A DNA stretch of 13,841 nucleotides from Paracoccaceae bacterium (lineage in GTDB: Bacteria; Pseudomonadota; Alphaproteobacteria; Rhodobacterales; Rhodobacteraceae): the NCBI GenBank assembly GCA_026982255.1, contig JALSHL010000221.1:1-13841 (forward strand). The letters are read 5' to 3'. Every line of letters starts with the position of its first letter. Positions within the stretch are counted from its first letter, which is position 1. The notes under the pieces are model-generated. The model worked only from the letters and a program-made list of their open reading frames with translations, searched no databases and was not told the origin of the DNA. Of the stretch, positions 1 to 5,358 are shown piece by piece. Both the position numbers and the translations under genes were made by a program.

Positions 1-167
1 CGCGGCGGGCAAAGCGGGCCAGACGGGCATTGGCAATCTCGGCCTCGCGCGATACCTTGCGTATCCCGCGCTGGCCCGCATTGCCGATGCCTTCAAACTC
101 GGCTTTGACCTTGTCACCGCCCACCGCCCACCGCGGCAAGGCGGACGGATACCCGTTTTTCAGCCAT
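1..167 (-). pseudogene. Phage tail tape measure protein, N-terminus, frame broken by a 7-bp duplication (runs off left edge)
   Basis: The gene starts at ATG 167-165 and begins MAEKRVSVRLAAVGG, a start I associate with tape measure proteins of alphaproteobacterial prophages. The tape measure sets tail length and follows the tail chaperone genes, as it does here. The initial frame stops at TGA 116-114 after 17 residues. The continuation (DKVKAEFEGIGNAGQRG, then IRKVSREAEIANARLARFARR) is open to the left edge in another frame. The two frames join perfectly if one of two tandem copies of GGTGGGC (minus strand, within 116-134) is removed. This may be a recent inactivating duplication, a reversible slippage site, or a sequencing error. 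A GTG or TTG just upstream in the downstream frame could also start a slightly shortened protein, but neither has a clear ribosome binding site. Identity is fairly sure; functional state is unknown. Confidence 0.7.
116..134. repeat. Heptanucleotide tandem repeat ACCGCCC, about 2.7 copies
   Basis: On the plus strand ACCGCCC occurs at 116-122 and 123-129, followed by a partial copy ACCGC at 130-134. A repeat unit of 7 bp is not a multiple of three, so gain or loss of one unit shifts the reading frame of the tape measure gene. The present copy number places a stop immediately after the repeat. Confidence 0.85.
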
Positions 168-217
168 GATTTATTTTCCCGTAGTTAAGCGTTCGCTACC
201 GACAAGGCACTTGCAAT

Positions 218-240
218 ATGTATCATGTTGTGATACGCAT
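218..240 (+). promoter_or_regulatory. Candidate higBA operator and promoter
   Basis: GTATCA (220-225) and TGATAC (231-236) form a perfect 6-bp inverted repeat with a 5-bp spacer. TATCAT at 221-226 matches the -10 consensus at five of six positions and would put transcription start about 15 bases before the higB ATG at 248. HigA antitoxins normally repress their own operon by binding such a palindrome over the promoter. No convincing -35 is visible. Confidence 0.45.
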
Positions 241-247
241 CATTCCC

Positions 248-529
248 ATGATCATAAGCACCAAGGGCAAGCTGGCCGCCAGCGCAGTGAGTGACCGGTA
301 TGGCAAAGGCTTTCCCGCCAATCTGGTGAAGCGAACGCGTGCCATGTTTTCCGCTCTGGATGCGGCAACCGTTATCGAGGATCTCCGGTTTCCACCGGGA
401 AACCACCTCGAGGAACTGAGAGGCGACAGGGCGGGGCAACATTCGGTTCGTATCAATGGCCAGTGGCGTATTTGCTTTACCTGGACCGATCAGGGACCGG
501 CCGACGTTGAAATTGTGGACTACCATTGA
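248..529 (+). CDS. higB: HigB-like toxin, RelE/ParE superfamily mRNA interferase
   Basis: This 93-residue protein has the HigB signature of the RelE superfamily: FPPGNHLEELRGDR near the middle, then GQHSVRINGQWRICF and a C-terminal VEIVDYH. HigB toxins bind the ribosome and cut translated mRNA; the antitoxin blocks this. I start it at ATG 248 (MIISTKGKLAAS) because known members begin this way. The upstream in-frame ATG at 218 lies inside the likely operator palindrome. No Shine-Dalgarno is evident, so translation may be close to leaderless. The antitoxin gene follows 11 bases downstream. The pair is opposite in strand to the phage tail genes on both sides, which marks it as a cargo insertion. 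Base composition looks less G+C rich than the flanking late genes. Confidence 0.85.
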   Translation: MIISTKGKLAASAVSDRYGKGFPANLVKRTRAMFSALDAATVIEDLRFPPGNHLEELRGDRAGQHSVRINGQWRICFTWTDQGPADVEIVDYH

Positions 530-540
530 AAGGGCATCAT

Positions 541-831
541 ATGACTATCCTGAAAAACCCTTCCCATCCTGGTGAGGTTCTGAAAGAGCTTTATCTTGAT
601 CCTCTGGAAATGAGTTCTATTGCGCTGGCCAAACGCCTGAATGTCCCGCGCACCCGCGTTGAGCGGCTGGTAAAGGGCGAGACATCCCTGACGGCGGACA
701 CGGCAATGCGGCTTGCCACCTTCTTTGGCAATACGCCGGAGTTCTGGATGAACCTGCAGCGCGCCTATGATCTTGCGAAAGCCCGCGAGAGTGTCGACGT
801 TTCAGATATCGTTCCCCTCGAGGCTGCCTGA
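541..831 (+). CDS. higA: HigA-like antitoxin, XRE-family HTH
   Basis: This 96-residue protein opens MTILKNPSHPGEVLKELYL, the usual HigA start, and carries an XRE helix-turn-helix (residues about 25-65: SSIALAKRLNVPRTRVERLV, then KGETSLTADTAMRLATFFGN) followed by TPEFWMNLQ, typical of HigA. It should neutralise HigB and repress the operon through its HTH. ATG 541 is preferred over the in-frame ATG at 526 because AAAGG (529-533) sits seven bases upstream and the first five codons from 526 are not family-like. Its last 30 bases overlap, tail to tail, the 3' end of the frameshifted tail chaperone reading frame on the minus strand. This shows how tightly the module is packed into the late operon. 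Confidence 0.88.
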   Translation: MTILKNPSHPGEVLKELYLDPLEMSSIALAKRLNVPRTRVERLVKGETSLTADTAMRLATFFGNTPEFWMNLQRAYDLAKARESVDVSDIVPLEAA

Positions 832-1484
832 TCCGCTTTGCTCGTTTAACTTCCGCACCATCACCGCTTCGATCGCGGGCAGGATTTCCGCGACCGGCGC
901 GGGATCGATCCCGAGCGCCGCCGCCATGCCCAGCGCCGCGCCGAAATCCCAGCCGGTAATCGTGCCGGATGGCGACAGGCGCAGTTGCCCGCCAAGACGA
1001 CCGACCAGATCCCATATCTGTATGCCCACATAGGTCTGCGGCCGGTTCAGGATTTGCGGGCAGGTTTCGCAGGTGTTTTCGCAGGCGTCGCAGTATCCAT
1101 CGCCCCCGCCGAGGACCCATTCGGCAAGGGCGACGAGACGTTTTTTTCCTGATCCAGCAACAGACCACCCGCGACGTATTCGGTCTGGAAAGCCTCGAAC
1201 AGGGGCCAGACATCCAGCAGCGCGTCGATGCCTTCGGGGCTGACGTCAACCGGTTGGCCGTCCTCATCGCCCACGCCCTCCCAGTCGGTAATGGCAATAC
1301 GGCCCAGCGCCTTGGCGAACACCAGCGCGCTTTGTTCGTCGCCCGCATCCCCGGGCAGAGCCGAAACCGCAGGATCGTTGCGCGCCGCTACCATCAGCGC
1401 CGTCGTCAGAGGCAGCAGGCGGACACGCACCCGGTGGCCAAGGTCCAGCCACGCGGGTTTATTGGACAGGTTCAGTTTCAGCAT
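802..1484 (-). CDS. Tail assembly chaperone, -1 frameshift product (G-T type fusion, DUF7697-like C-terminal part)
   Basis: Translation from ATG 1484 to AAC (1142-1140), followed by a -1 slip on A AAA AAC, continues at CGT (1140-1138) and is open to TGA 804-802. It would give about 227 residues: 115 from the chaperone and 112 from the second frame. The extension starts RLVALAEWVLGGGDG, then YCDACENTCETC (four cysteines spaced C-x2-C-x3-C-x2-C), then IWDLVGRLGGQLRL and TGWDFGAALGMAAALGIDP. The latter resembles the small DUF7697-type protein often found after this chaperone in related prophages. In lambda the equivalent gpG-T links gpG to the tail tube protein during assembly around the tape measure. 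Without frameshifting, only the start codon GTG 1029 could express the second frame, leaving the coherent stretch from 1139 to 1030 unexplained. The last few codons lie within the 3' end of higA. Confidence 0.72.
1047..1484 (-). CDS. Phage tail assembly chaperone (gpG-like)
   Basis: This 145-residue protein starts MLKLNLSNKPAWLDLGHRVR at ATG 1484, two bases after the tail tube stop at 1486. The reading frame extends further upstream inside the tail tube gene, but the family-like sequence begins here. The body (VRLLPLTTALMVAARNDPAV, then ALVFAKALGRIAITDWEGVG) is typical of tail assembly chaperones in Rhodobacteraceae-type prophages. The C-terminus is low in complexity (TPAKTPAKPARKS), as expected for the zero-frame tail of a gene with programmed frameshifting. 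Position between tail tube and tape measure is the conserved location of gpG. It acts in tail assembly, keeping the tape measure soluble and recruiting tail tube subunits. Confidence 0.82.
   Translation of the reverse strand: MLKLNLSNKPAWLDLGHRVRVRLLPLTTALMVAARNDPAVSALPGDAGDEQSALVFAKALGRIAITDWEGVGDEDGQPVDVSPEGIDALLDVWPLFEAFQTEYVAGGLLLDQEKNVSSPLPNGSSAGAMDTATPAKTPAKPARKS
1100..1146 (-). promoter_or_regulatory. Programmed -1 ribosomal frameshift signal (slippery heptamer plus hairpin)
   Basis: In the chaperone frame the codons GAA AAA AAC (1148-1140) contain the classic slippery heptamer A AAA AAC (1146-1140). After a 6-base spacer (1139-1134), the minus strand forms a stem of TCGCCC (1133-1128) with GGGCGA (1105-1100). 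A 2/2 internal mismatch follows, then GCCGA (1125-1121) pairs with TCGGC (1112-1108), closing an 8-base loop. Heptamer, spacer length and stable G+C-rich stem are all as expected for -1 recoding. The -1 frame is open across the whole extension. Confidence 0.8.
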
Positions 1485-1485
1485 A

Positions 1486-2424
1486 TCAGTAGCTCGCAAT
1501 CTGGTTTTTGAGGACAACCGTGCACATTTGCCCGGCGGTAGCGTTAAAGGCGGCCTGCCAGTCAAAGCTGGCCTGAATGCCCTGCGGCCCCTGCACCTCG
1601 ATGCGCGGGCGGGGGAGATAGACTTCGTGGGCGGTGATGCTCAGGCTGACATTGGCCGAAATACTGTAGGCAAATTCCAGACTGGCCGCCGTGCCGTTCA
1701 GCGCCTGATCCATCAGGGTGGTGTCGGCAAAGCGCACATCGATCCGGCCGGTGAGCGCGGCATTGGACGGGTCGGCCCCGTCGATACGGCCATCGGCGCG
1801 GATGGTCTCGATCCGGTCGAGATTGTTGGCATACTGGATGTCGGCCGTGACGATATTGCCCAGCGCCGTGCCACCGCGTTTGATCGAGCCGTTGAAATGC
1901 CCGAAGCGTTGCAGGGTCCATGTGGTAGGGGTGCCAGCAGCCGTGGTTGTGGCCACGTTTTCCCCCTGGGCGATCAGCTTGGCGGTGGCGGTCAGCAGGC
2001 CCGAGCGCTGCATCTGCCACGAGAGCTGATCCAGCACGCAGCCGGTATACATGGCAAAACGGGGGATTTCCGGCATGGCAACCTCGATGGCCATGCTCGG
2101 CAGGGTCCAGCCGCCGGATTTGAAGGTGTGGGTTTTGTTGGTGGTGCCGGTGGTGACGGGCGCGCCGAACGCCGCTTTGAGCCAGAAGCCGAACGCCTCG
2201 GCATCGATCGGCACCACCACATCACCATCCGCCGTTACCGCATCCTTTATCGGGGCCAGCGGATCGCGGCCGTAGCCCAGCAGTTCGGAGGTCAACAGCG
2301 GTTGCTCCGCCCCCAGTGATGCGCTGGCAAACGGCATCCGGAAATACCCGCTTGCCGGAGCGGTGCCATAGGTTGTTTCGAACGCAGCCGCGAGTTGCGA
2401 CCGCGCGCCTTGTGCGCGTGCCAT
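1486..2424 (-). CDS. Phage tail tube protein
   Basis: This 312-residue protein forms the non-contractile tail tube. It opens MARAQGARSQLAAAFETTYG, followed by TAPASGYFRMPFAS, the common opening of major tail tube proteins in siphovirus-type prophages. It is rich in beta-forming segments and small residues, with no membrane segment or signal peptide. Length fits the family (about 300 residues). AAGGA seven bases before ATG 2424 supports this start. It lies between the tail terminator and the tail chaperone, the standard order. Its stop codon (1488-1486) nearly touches the chaperone start at 1484, suggesting translational coupling. Confidence 0.85.
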   Translation of the reverse strand: MARAQGARSQLAAAFETTYGTAPASGYFRMPFASASLGAEQPLLTSELLGYGRDPLAPIKDAVTADGDVVVPIDAEAFGFWLKAAFGAPVTTGTTNKTHTFKSGGWTLPSMAIEVAMPEIPRFAMYTGCVLDQLSWQMQRSGLLTATAKLIAQGENVATTTAAGTPTTWTLQRFGHFNGSIKRGGTALGNIVTADIQYANNLDRIETIRADGRIDGADPSNAALTGRIDVRFADTTLMDQALNGTAASLEFAYSISANVSLSITAHEVYLPRPRIEVQGPQGIQASFDWQAAFNATAGQMCTVVLKNQIASY

Positions 2425-2463
2425 AGTGTTTTCCTTGTTTTGGTGGAGATCGTTCCACGGGGG

Positions 2464-2895
2464 TCAGCCGAGAGGATCATCCGTGGTGTAAGTCAGAATG
2501 ACCGGAATAGTTGCGGCCTTGAGGGCCGCAGCACCTTCCACCGGCATATCAACCGGTTGCGGGGCCTGTGCTTCCAGCCAGTCGCAAAGCCCGCCCAGAG
2601 TGCGGTCGGAGGCAAGGGCGGTGCCGATGGTCTGCAACAGGGTGTCAAAGACAGTGGCCCGCGCGGCAGCGGTCTTTCCTTGCACGATTACTTCGACCTC
2701 GACTCGGTGCTCATAATGGTATTGCAGCGGTGACAGCGTGACCTCTGGCGTTCCGGGGTCGCCGTCGCGCAGGATCACGAGGCCAGCAAAAGGCAGGCGC
2801 TCGGGCAGTACCTCTTCGCGCAGCACGGTGGCAGCGGGCATGGTTTGCAGCGCCGCAAGCAGGGCTTGCAGGATGGTTTCTCGGGGTGTGGGCAT
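2464..2895 (-). CDS. Tail terminator / minor tail protein U-like (often labelled 'acyl-CoA transferase' in databases)
   Basis: This 143-residue protein begins MPTPRETILQALLAALQTMP. It includes LVILRDGDPGTPEVTLSPLQ followed by YHYEHRVEVEVIVQG, a pattern I associate with small tail-completion proteins at this locus; relatives are sometimes mislabelled acyl-CoA transferase. Its likely role is capping the tail tube to allow head joining. There is no clear Shine-Dalgarno before ATG 2895. In uninterrupted operons this gene would follow the DUF6441 gene directly, but here the PIN toxin-antitoxin module separates them. Translation may therefore have lost its original coupling. Confidence 0.65.
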   Translation of the reverse strand: MPTPRETILQALLAALQTMPAATVLREEVLPERLPFAGLVILRDGDPGTPEVTLSPLQYHYEHRVEVEVIVQGKTAAARATVFDTLLQTIGTALASDRTLGGLCDWLEAQAPQPVDMPVEGAAALKAATIPVILTYTTDDPLG

Positions 2896-2921
2896 GGGTT
2901 TATCAGTCAGATGTGGTTACG

Positions 2922-2979
2922 GTTATTTCACTTAATTCTGTTATTACACTTGTTATTGCGCGATTCATGTGCATATAGA
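2922..2979 (+). promoter_or_regulatory. Candidate promoter and iterated operator of the PIN toxin-antitoxin module
   Basis: GTTATTTCACTT (2922-2933) and GTTATTACACTT (2940-2951) differ at one position. GTTATT recurs at 2952-2957, giving repeat starts 18 and 12 bases apart. A possible -35 TTGTTA (2950-2955) overlaps the repeats, and TATAGA (2974-2979) is a possible -10 at 18-base spacing, about 25 bases before the antitoxin start at 3004. Antitoxin binding to the repeats would occlude the promoter. This stretch is conspicuously A+T rich in a G+C-rich region. Confidence 0.45.
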
Positions 2980-3003
2980 CAGGTAAGAAAAGGGAGAGAC
3001 CCG

Positions 3004-3468
3004 ATGGCAAATGCCGCTGAAAAACTTGAACACAATAGCCTCATGGATCGGCTTCCGACCGCCGAGGAAATCGACAGTGCCGCCCATGCCGCCACCGCCA
3101 TTGCTGTGGCGATGGAACTGGATGGCGGCCTCAAGGTTTCCGGCGAAAACGGTGATCTGGTCAAGATTGCCCCTGCGGTTGGCGAGCTGATTATCGAGTT
3201 GCTCGGCCATGTCAGCAACGGCAACATGGTGACGCTGGTTCCCGTGGGCACCATGCTGACCACCCAGCAGGCGGCTGACATGCTGAATGTTTCGCGCCCC
3301 TATCTGACCGGCCTTCTGAAAAAGGGCGAGATCTCCTTCGAGGAAGTCGGAAAGCACCGGCGTGTCCCCCTGAAAGCCCTGATGGAATACAAGGAAAACA
3401 AGGCGCGCCGACAGGAAGAAACCCTGCGCGAACTGTCACGGCTTGGTCAGGAATATGATCGGGCATGA
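3004..3468 (+). CDS. Antitoxin of PIN module, excisionase/MerR-type HTH DNA-binding protein
   Basis: This 154-residue protein has an N-terminal part of unknown fold (about 1-80) that probably binds or masks the toxin. An excisionase-type helix-turn-helix follows at about 84-130 (MLTTQQAADMLNVSRPYL, then EISFEEVGKHRRVPL), and a charged C-terminal helix ends the protein. Start ATG 3004 has AGGGAGAG (2991-2998) at good spacing; the reading frame upstream to 2845 lacks family character and overlaps the tail terminator gene in antisense. The stop overlaps the toxin start (ATGA at 3465-3468), the usual coupling of toxin-antitoxin pairs. It likely represses its own promoter through the repeats upstream. 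Its strand is opposite to the phage genes around it. Confidence 0.82.
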   Translation: MANAAEKLEHNSLMDRLPTAEEIDSAAHAATAIAVAMELDGGLKVSGENGDLVKIAPAVGELIIELLGHVSNGNMVTLVPVGTMLTTQQAADMLNVSRPYLTGLLKKGEISFEEVGKHRRVPLKALMEYKENKARRQEETLRELSRLGQEYDRA

Positions 3469-4043
3469 GTTTCGTTGCCAATCCGTTTGTCGTCATTCTT
3501 GATGCCAATGTCCTTTACCCGTTCCGGACGCGCGATGTCCTGTTCAGCTTTGCGCATGCCGGTTTGTTTCGGGCGCGATTCACCGATGAAATTCTTGATG
3601 AATGGACGCGCAACCTGATCCGGAACAAACCGCAACTGGAAGACAGCGTTCGCCAGCAGGAGGCGGCAATCCGTGCTGCCTTCGATGAATGCCTTGTCAC
3701 CGGCTACGCGCCCCTCATCCCGGGCCTGACTCTTCCGGATGAAAACGACCGACATGTTCTGGCGGCTGCCATCAAATGCTCTGCCCAGATTATCGTGACG
3801 GAAAACCACAAGGATTTTCCGCCTGACACGCTTGAGGCATATGGCGTCGAAACGCTCGGAGCCGATGACTTTCTGGCCAACACCTATGATCTGTTTCCCA
3901 AGAGCGGGGTGCGAGTGCTGAAACAGGTCCGGCAGCGTTATGATAATCCACCATTCACCCGTTCCGAATTCCTGATGGACCTGATTAAAAACGGCCTACC
4001 AAAACTGGCGGCATTGGCGCGGGCGGATATCGAGTATCTGTAA
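3465..4043 (+). CDS. PIN-domain toxin (PIN_3 / VapC50-like ribonuclease)
   Basis: This 192-residue protein carries a PIN nuclease domain in about residues 8-125. Acidic candidates are D13 in FVVILDANVLYP, E42 or E46 in FTDEILDEW, D95 in LPDENDRHVLAAA, and D117 in IIVTENHKDFP. These fit the metal-binding set of PIN ribonucleases, which cleave RNA. It is longer than minimal VapC toxins (about 130-140 residues), with a C-terminal extension (about 125-192) as in VapC50-like members. Start and antitoxin stop overlap by four bases. Its stop is only 17 bases from the convergent stop of the DUF6441 gene. All key residues appear intact, so it is probably active if expressed without antitoxin. Confidence 0.85.
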   Translation: MSFVANPFVVILDANVLYPFRTRDVLFSFAHAGLFRARFTDEILDEWTRNLIRNKPQLEDSVRQQEAAIRAAFDECLVTGYAPLIPGLTLPDENDRHVLAAAIKCSAQIIVTENHKDFPPDTLEAYGVETLGADDFLANTYDLFPKSGVRVLKQVRQRYDNPPFTRSEFLMDLIKNGLPKLAALARADIEYL

Positions 4044-4060
4044 CATACCGCAAAACGCGC

Positions 4061-4687
4061 TTACCCCTCCACCCACTTCTCCACAATCAACCCCGGCACC
4101 GATCCCGCCACCTTTTCCGCATCCCGCGCCAGATCCAGCCGTTTGCGCAGTTTCACCTGCGGCACCAGCAGAAATATCGGCGCGCTAACCTGTCCACGCC
4201 CGGTTTTAGAGCGCGAAGCTACCGCCGTGCCGCGCGTATTTATCCGCGCTTTTTCGGCCACCAGCAGGCTCGGCCCGTTGCGGCGATAGATGAACCGCAG
4301 CCGCATGCCTCGACGCCGCTCCCATTCCGCCGGTGTCATGCGCGCACCGCGACGGCCTTTTCCGGCGGCCTCGGTCGGGATTGCCAGCCAGAAGCCGGAT
4401 TTCGAGCGGATAAGTGCGCCGCGATCATGGGCGTTGAGGATTTCCGGTGCGTTGCTCCAGATGAAGGCGGCGGCATTGATGCTGTCGCCGCTGGTCGGAT
4501 AGGTCCGGTTGCGGATGGTGCGCGGCAGGCGGTGGCCCAGACCGGCGCGGGTGATTTGGTCTCGCCAGTCCTGTTTCAATTCCGCGCCGGCGGATTTCAT
4601 GGCGGCGGTCACCGCGCGCTCACCGGCTTTGATCTCCTGTTCCAGCAGGGCGACCAGATCGGGCGAGAACGCGACGCTCAACCTCAT
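4061..4687 (-). CDS. DUF6441 family protein, tail component / gp10-like
   Basis: This 209-residue protein starts MRLSVAFSPDLVALLEQEIK at ATG 4687, overlapping the stop of the preceding gene by four bases (ATGA). The reading frame extends to 4933, but that part lies inside the preceding gene. The sequence (GAELKQDWRDQITRAGLGHR, then PAEWERRRGMRLRFIYRRNG) matches my recollection of DUF6441, a family in alphaproteobacterial prophages that occupies the position of HK97 gp10 or lambda gpZ neck and tail-completion proteins. Basic residues are frequent in the middle. The precise role is inferred from position: between head-tail attachment and tail terminator genes. In the native order its stop would lead straight into the tail terminator gene; here the PIN module follows on the other strand. 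Confidence 0.75.
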   Translation of the reverse strand: MRLSVAFSPDLVALLEQEIKAGERAVTAAMKSAGAELKQDWRDQITRAGLGHRLPRTIRNRTYPTSGDSINAAAFIWSNAPEILNAHDRGALIRSKSGFWLAIPTEAAGKGRRGARMTPAEWERRRGMRLRFIYRRNGPSLLVAEKARINTRGTAVASRSKTGRGQVSAPIFLLVPQVKLRKRLDLARDAEKVAGSVPGLIVEKWVEG

Positions 4688-4998
4688 AGCGGCACCAGTT
4701 CCACCGTCCAGATCAGGCGTTCGCGGTCCCGCACCGGTTCGCCCTGCACAGTATAAAATACCCCGTCGATATCGATCCGGTCGCCGGTTGCAAGGCCTGG
4801 GGCCTCGCCCACCCGAATGTCGGCAACCACGGTTTCCGACCAGACCCGCGCCGCGCCGAACCCGGTCACGGTATCGGGCGAACGCAGGATCAGGCGCAGG
4901 GAGTGCCCCGAACCAGCGCCACCCGGGAACCACGTCGCCGCTTTGCCCATAACAGGGTTGGCAAACAACGCCGCCAGTGCAGCATCCGTCGCGCCCAT
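4684..4998 (-). CDS. Head-tail attachment protein (gpFII-like)
   Basis: This 104-residue protein reads MGATDAALAALFANPVMGKA and later GDRIDIDGVFYTVQGEPVRD, with a final WTVELVPL. The pattern of a short beta-rich protein with a DG-x-F-Y-T-V-x-x-EP core is typical of head-tail joining proteins of the FII/attachment type, which complete the connector at the portal. Its ATG (4998-4996) shares one base with the stop of the DUF2190 gene, and its own stop overlaps the DUF6441 start by four bases, so all three are probably translationally coupled. No signal peptide or membrane segment. Confidence 0.75.
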   Translation of the reverse strand: MGATDAALAALFANPVMGKAATWFPGGAGSGHSLRLILRSPDTVTGFGAARVWSETVVADIRVGEAPGLATGDRIDIDGVFYTVQGEPVRDRERLIWTVELVPL

Positions 4999-5333
4999 TA
5001 AACGGTGCCGTTAAGGCGCACGCGGCCGATGGTTTCGGAGGCGCTGCCGCCGACGGCCAAAGCCGCCGCGCCGATCAGCGTGTTGCCGGTGGCGGTCGTG
5101 GTGGCCCGCCAGTTGGTGGCGTCCCAATAGACCTTGGCCCCGATTGCCCAGGATTGCGAGGGGGCTTTGGCCAGATCAAAGACACCGGTCAGCTTGATGG
5201 TGCCTTCGGAACCATTGGCAATATCGCCGGTGGCCACGCCGAACAGCGCGCCGAGTTGCACCGCGTCGCCCGAAGCGATGGCGGCACCGGAGGTGAAGGA
5301 CAGGCGGTCGCCTGTGGAAACATAGTTTTTCAT
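4998..5333 (-). CDS. DUF2190 capsid decoration / head cement protein
   Basis: This 111-residue protein opens MKNYVSTGDRLSFTSGAAIA and contains SGDAVQLGALFGVATGDIAN and WAIGAKVYWDATNWRATTTA. Together these form the recurrent pattern of DUF2190 proteins (short beta-barrel decoration proteins comparable to lambda gpD position). It would stabilise the expanded capsid. It follows the capsid gene by 25 bases, and GGAGAA (5344-5339) lies five bases before ATG 5333. Family length is about 110 residues, matching this gene. Confidence 0.82.
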   Translation of the reverse strand: MKNYVSTGDRLSFTSGAAIASGDAVQLGALFGVATGDIANGSEGTIKLTGVFDLAKAPSQSWAIGAKVYWDATNWRATTTATGNTLIGAAALAVGGSASETIGRVRLNGTV

Positions 5334-5358
5334 GGGGGTTCTCCGTCAGAAGGGTTGA

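Noticed and set aside
218..247. Upstream ATG 218 as the start of higB
   Set aside because: It falls within the inverted repeat taken as the operator and adds ten residues absent from typical HigB starts.
185..526. A 113-codon minus-strand frame antisense to higB
   Set aside because: It lies opposite a convincing HigB toxin and its sequence has no recognisable features. It could be mistaken for a phage gene because it shares the late-operon strand.
617..1348. A 243-codon minus-strand frame overlapping the tail chaperone
   Set aside because: It is the third frame through the chaperone and higA, very rich in Arg and without family motifs; the chaperone and its -1 frame explain the region.
1228..2319. 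A 363-codon open frame on the plus strand across the tail tube gene
   Set aside because: Low-complexity composition and full overlap with recognisable tail genes on the other strand indicate a shadow frame.
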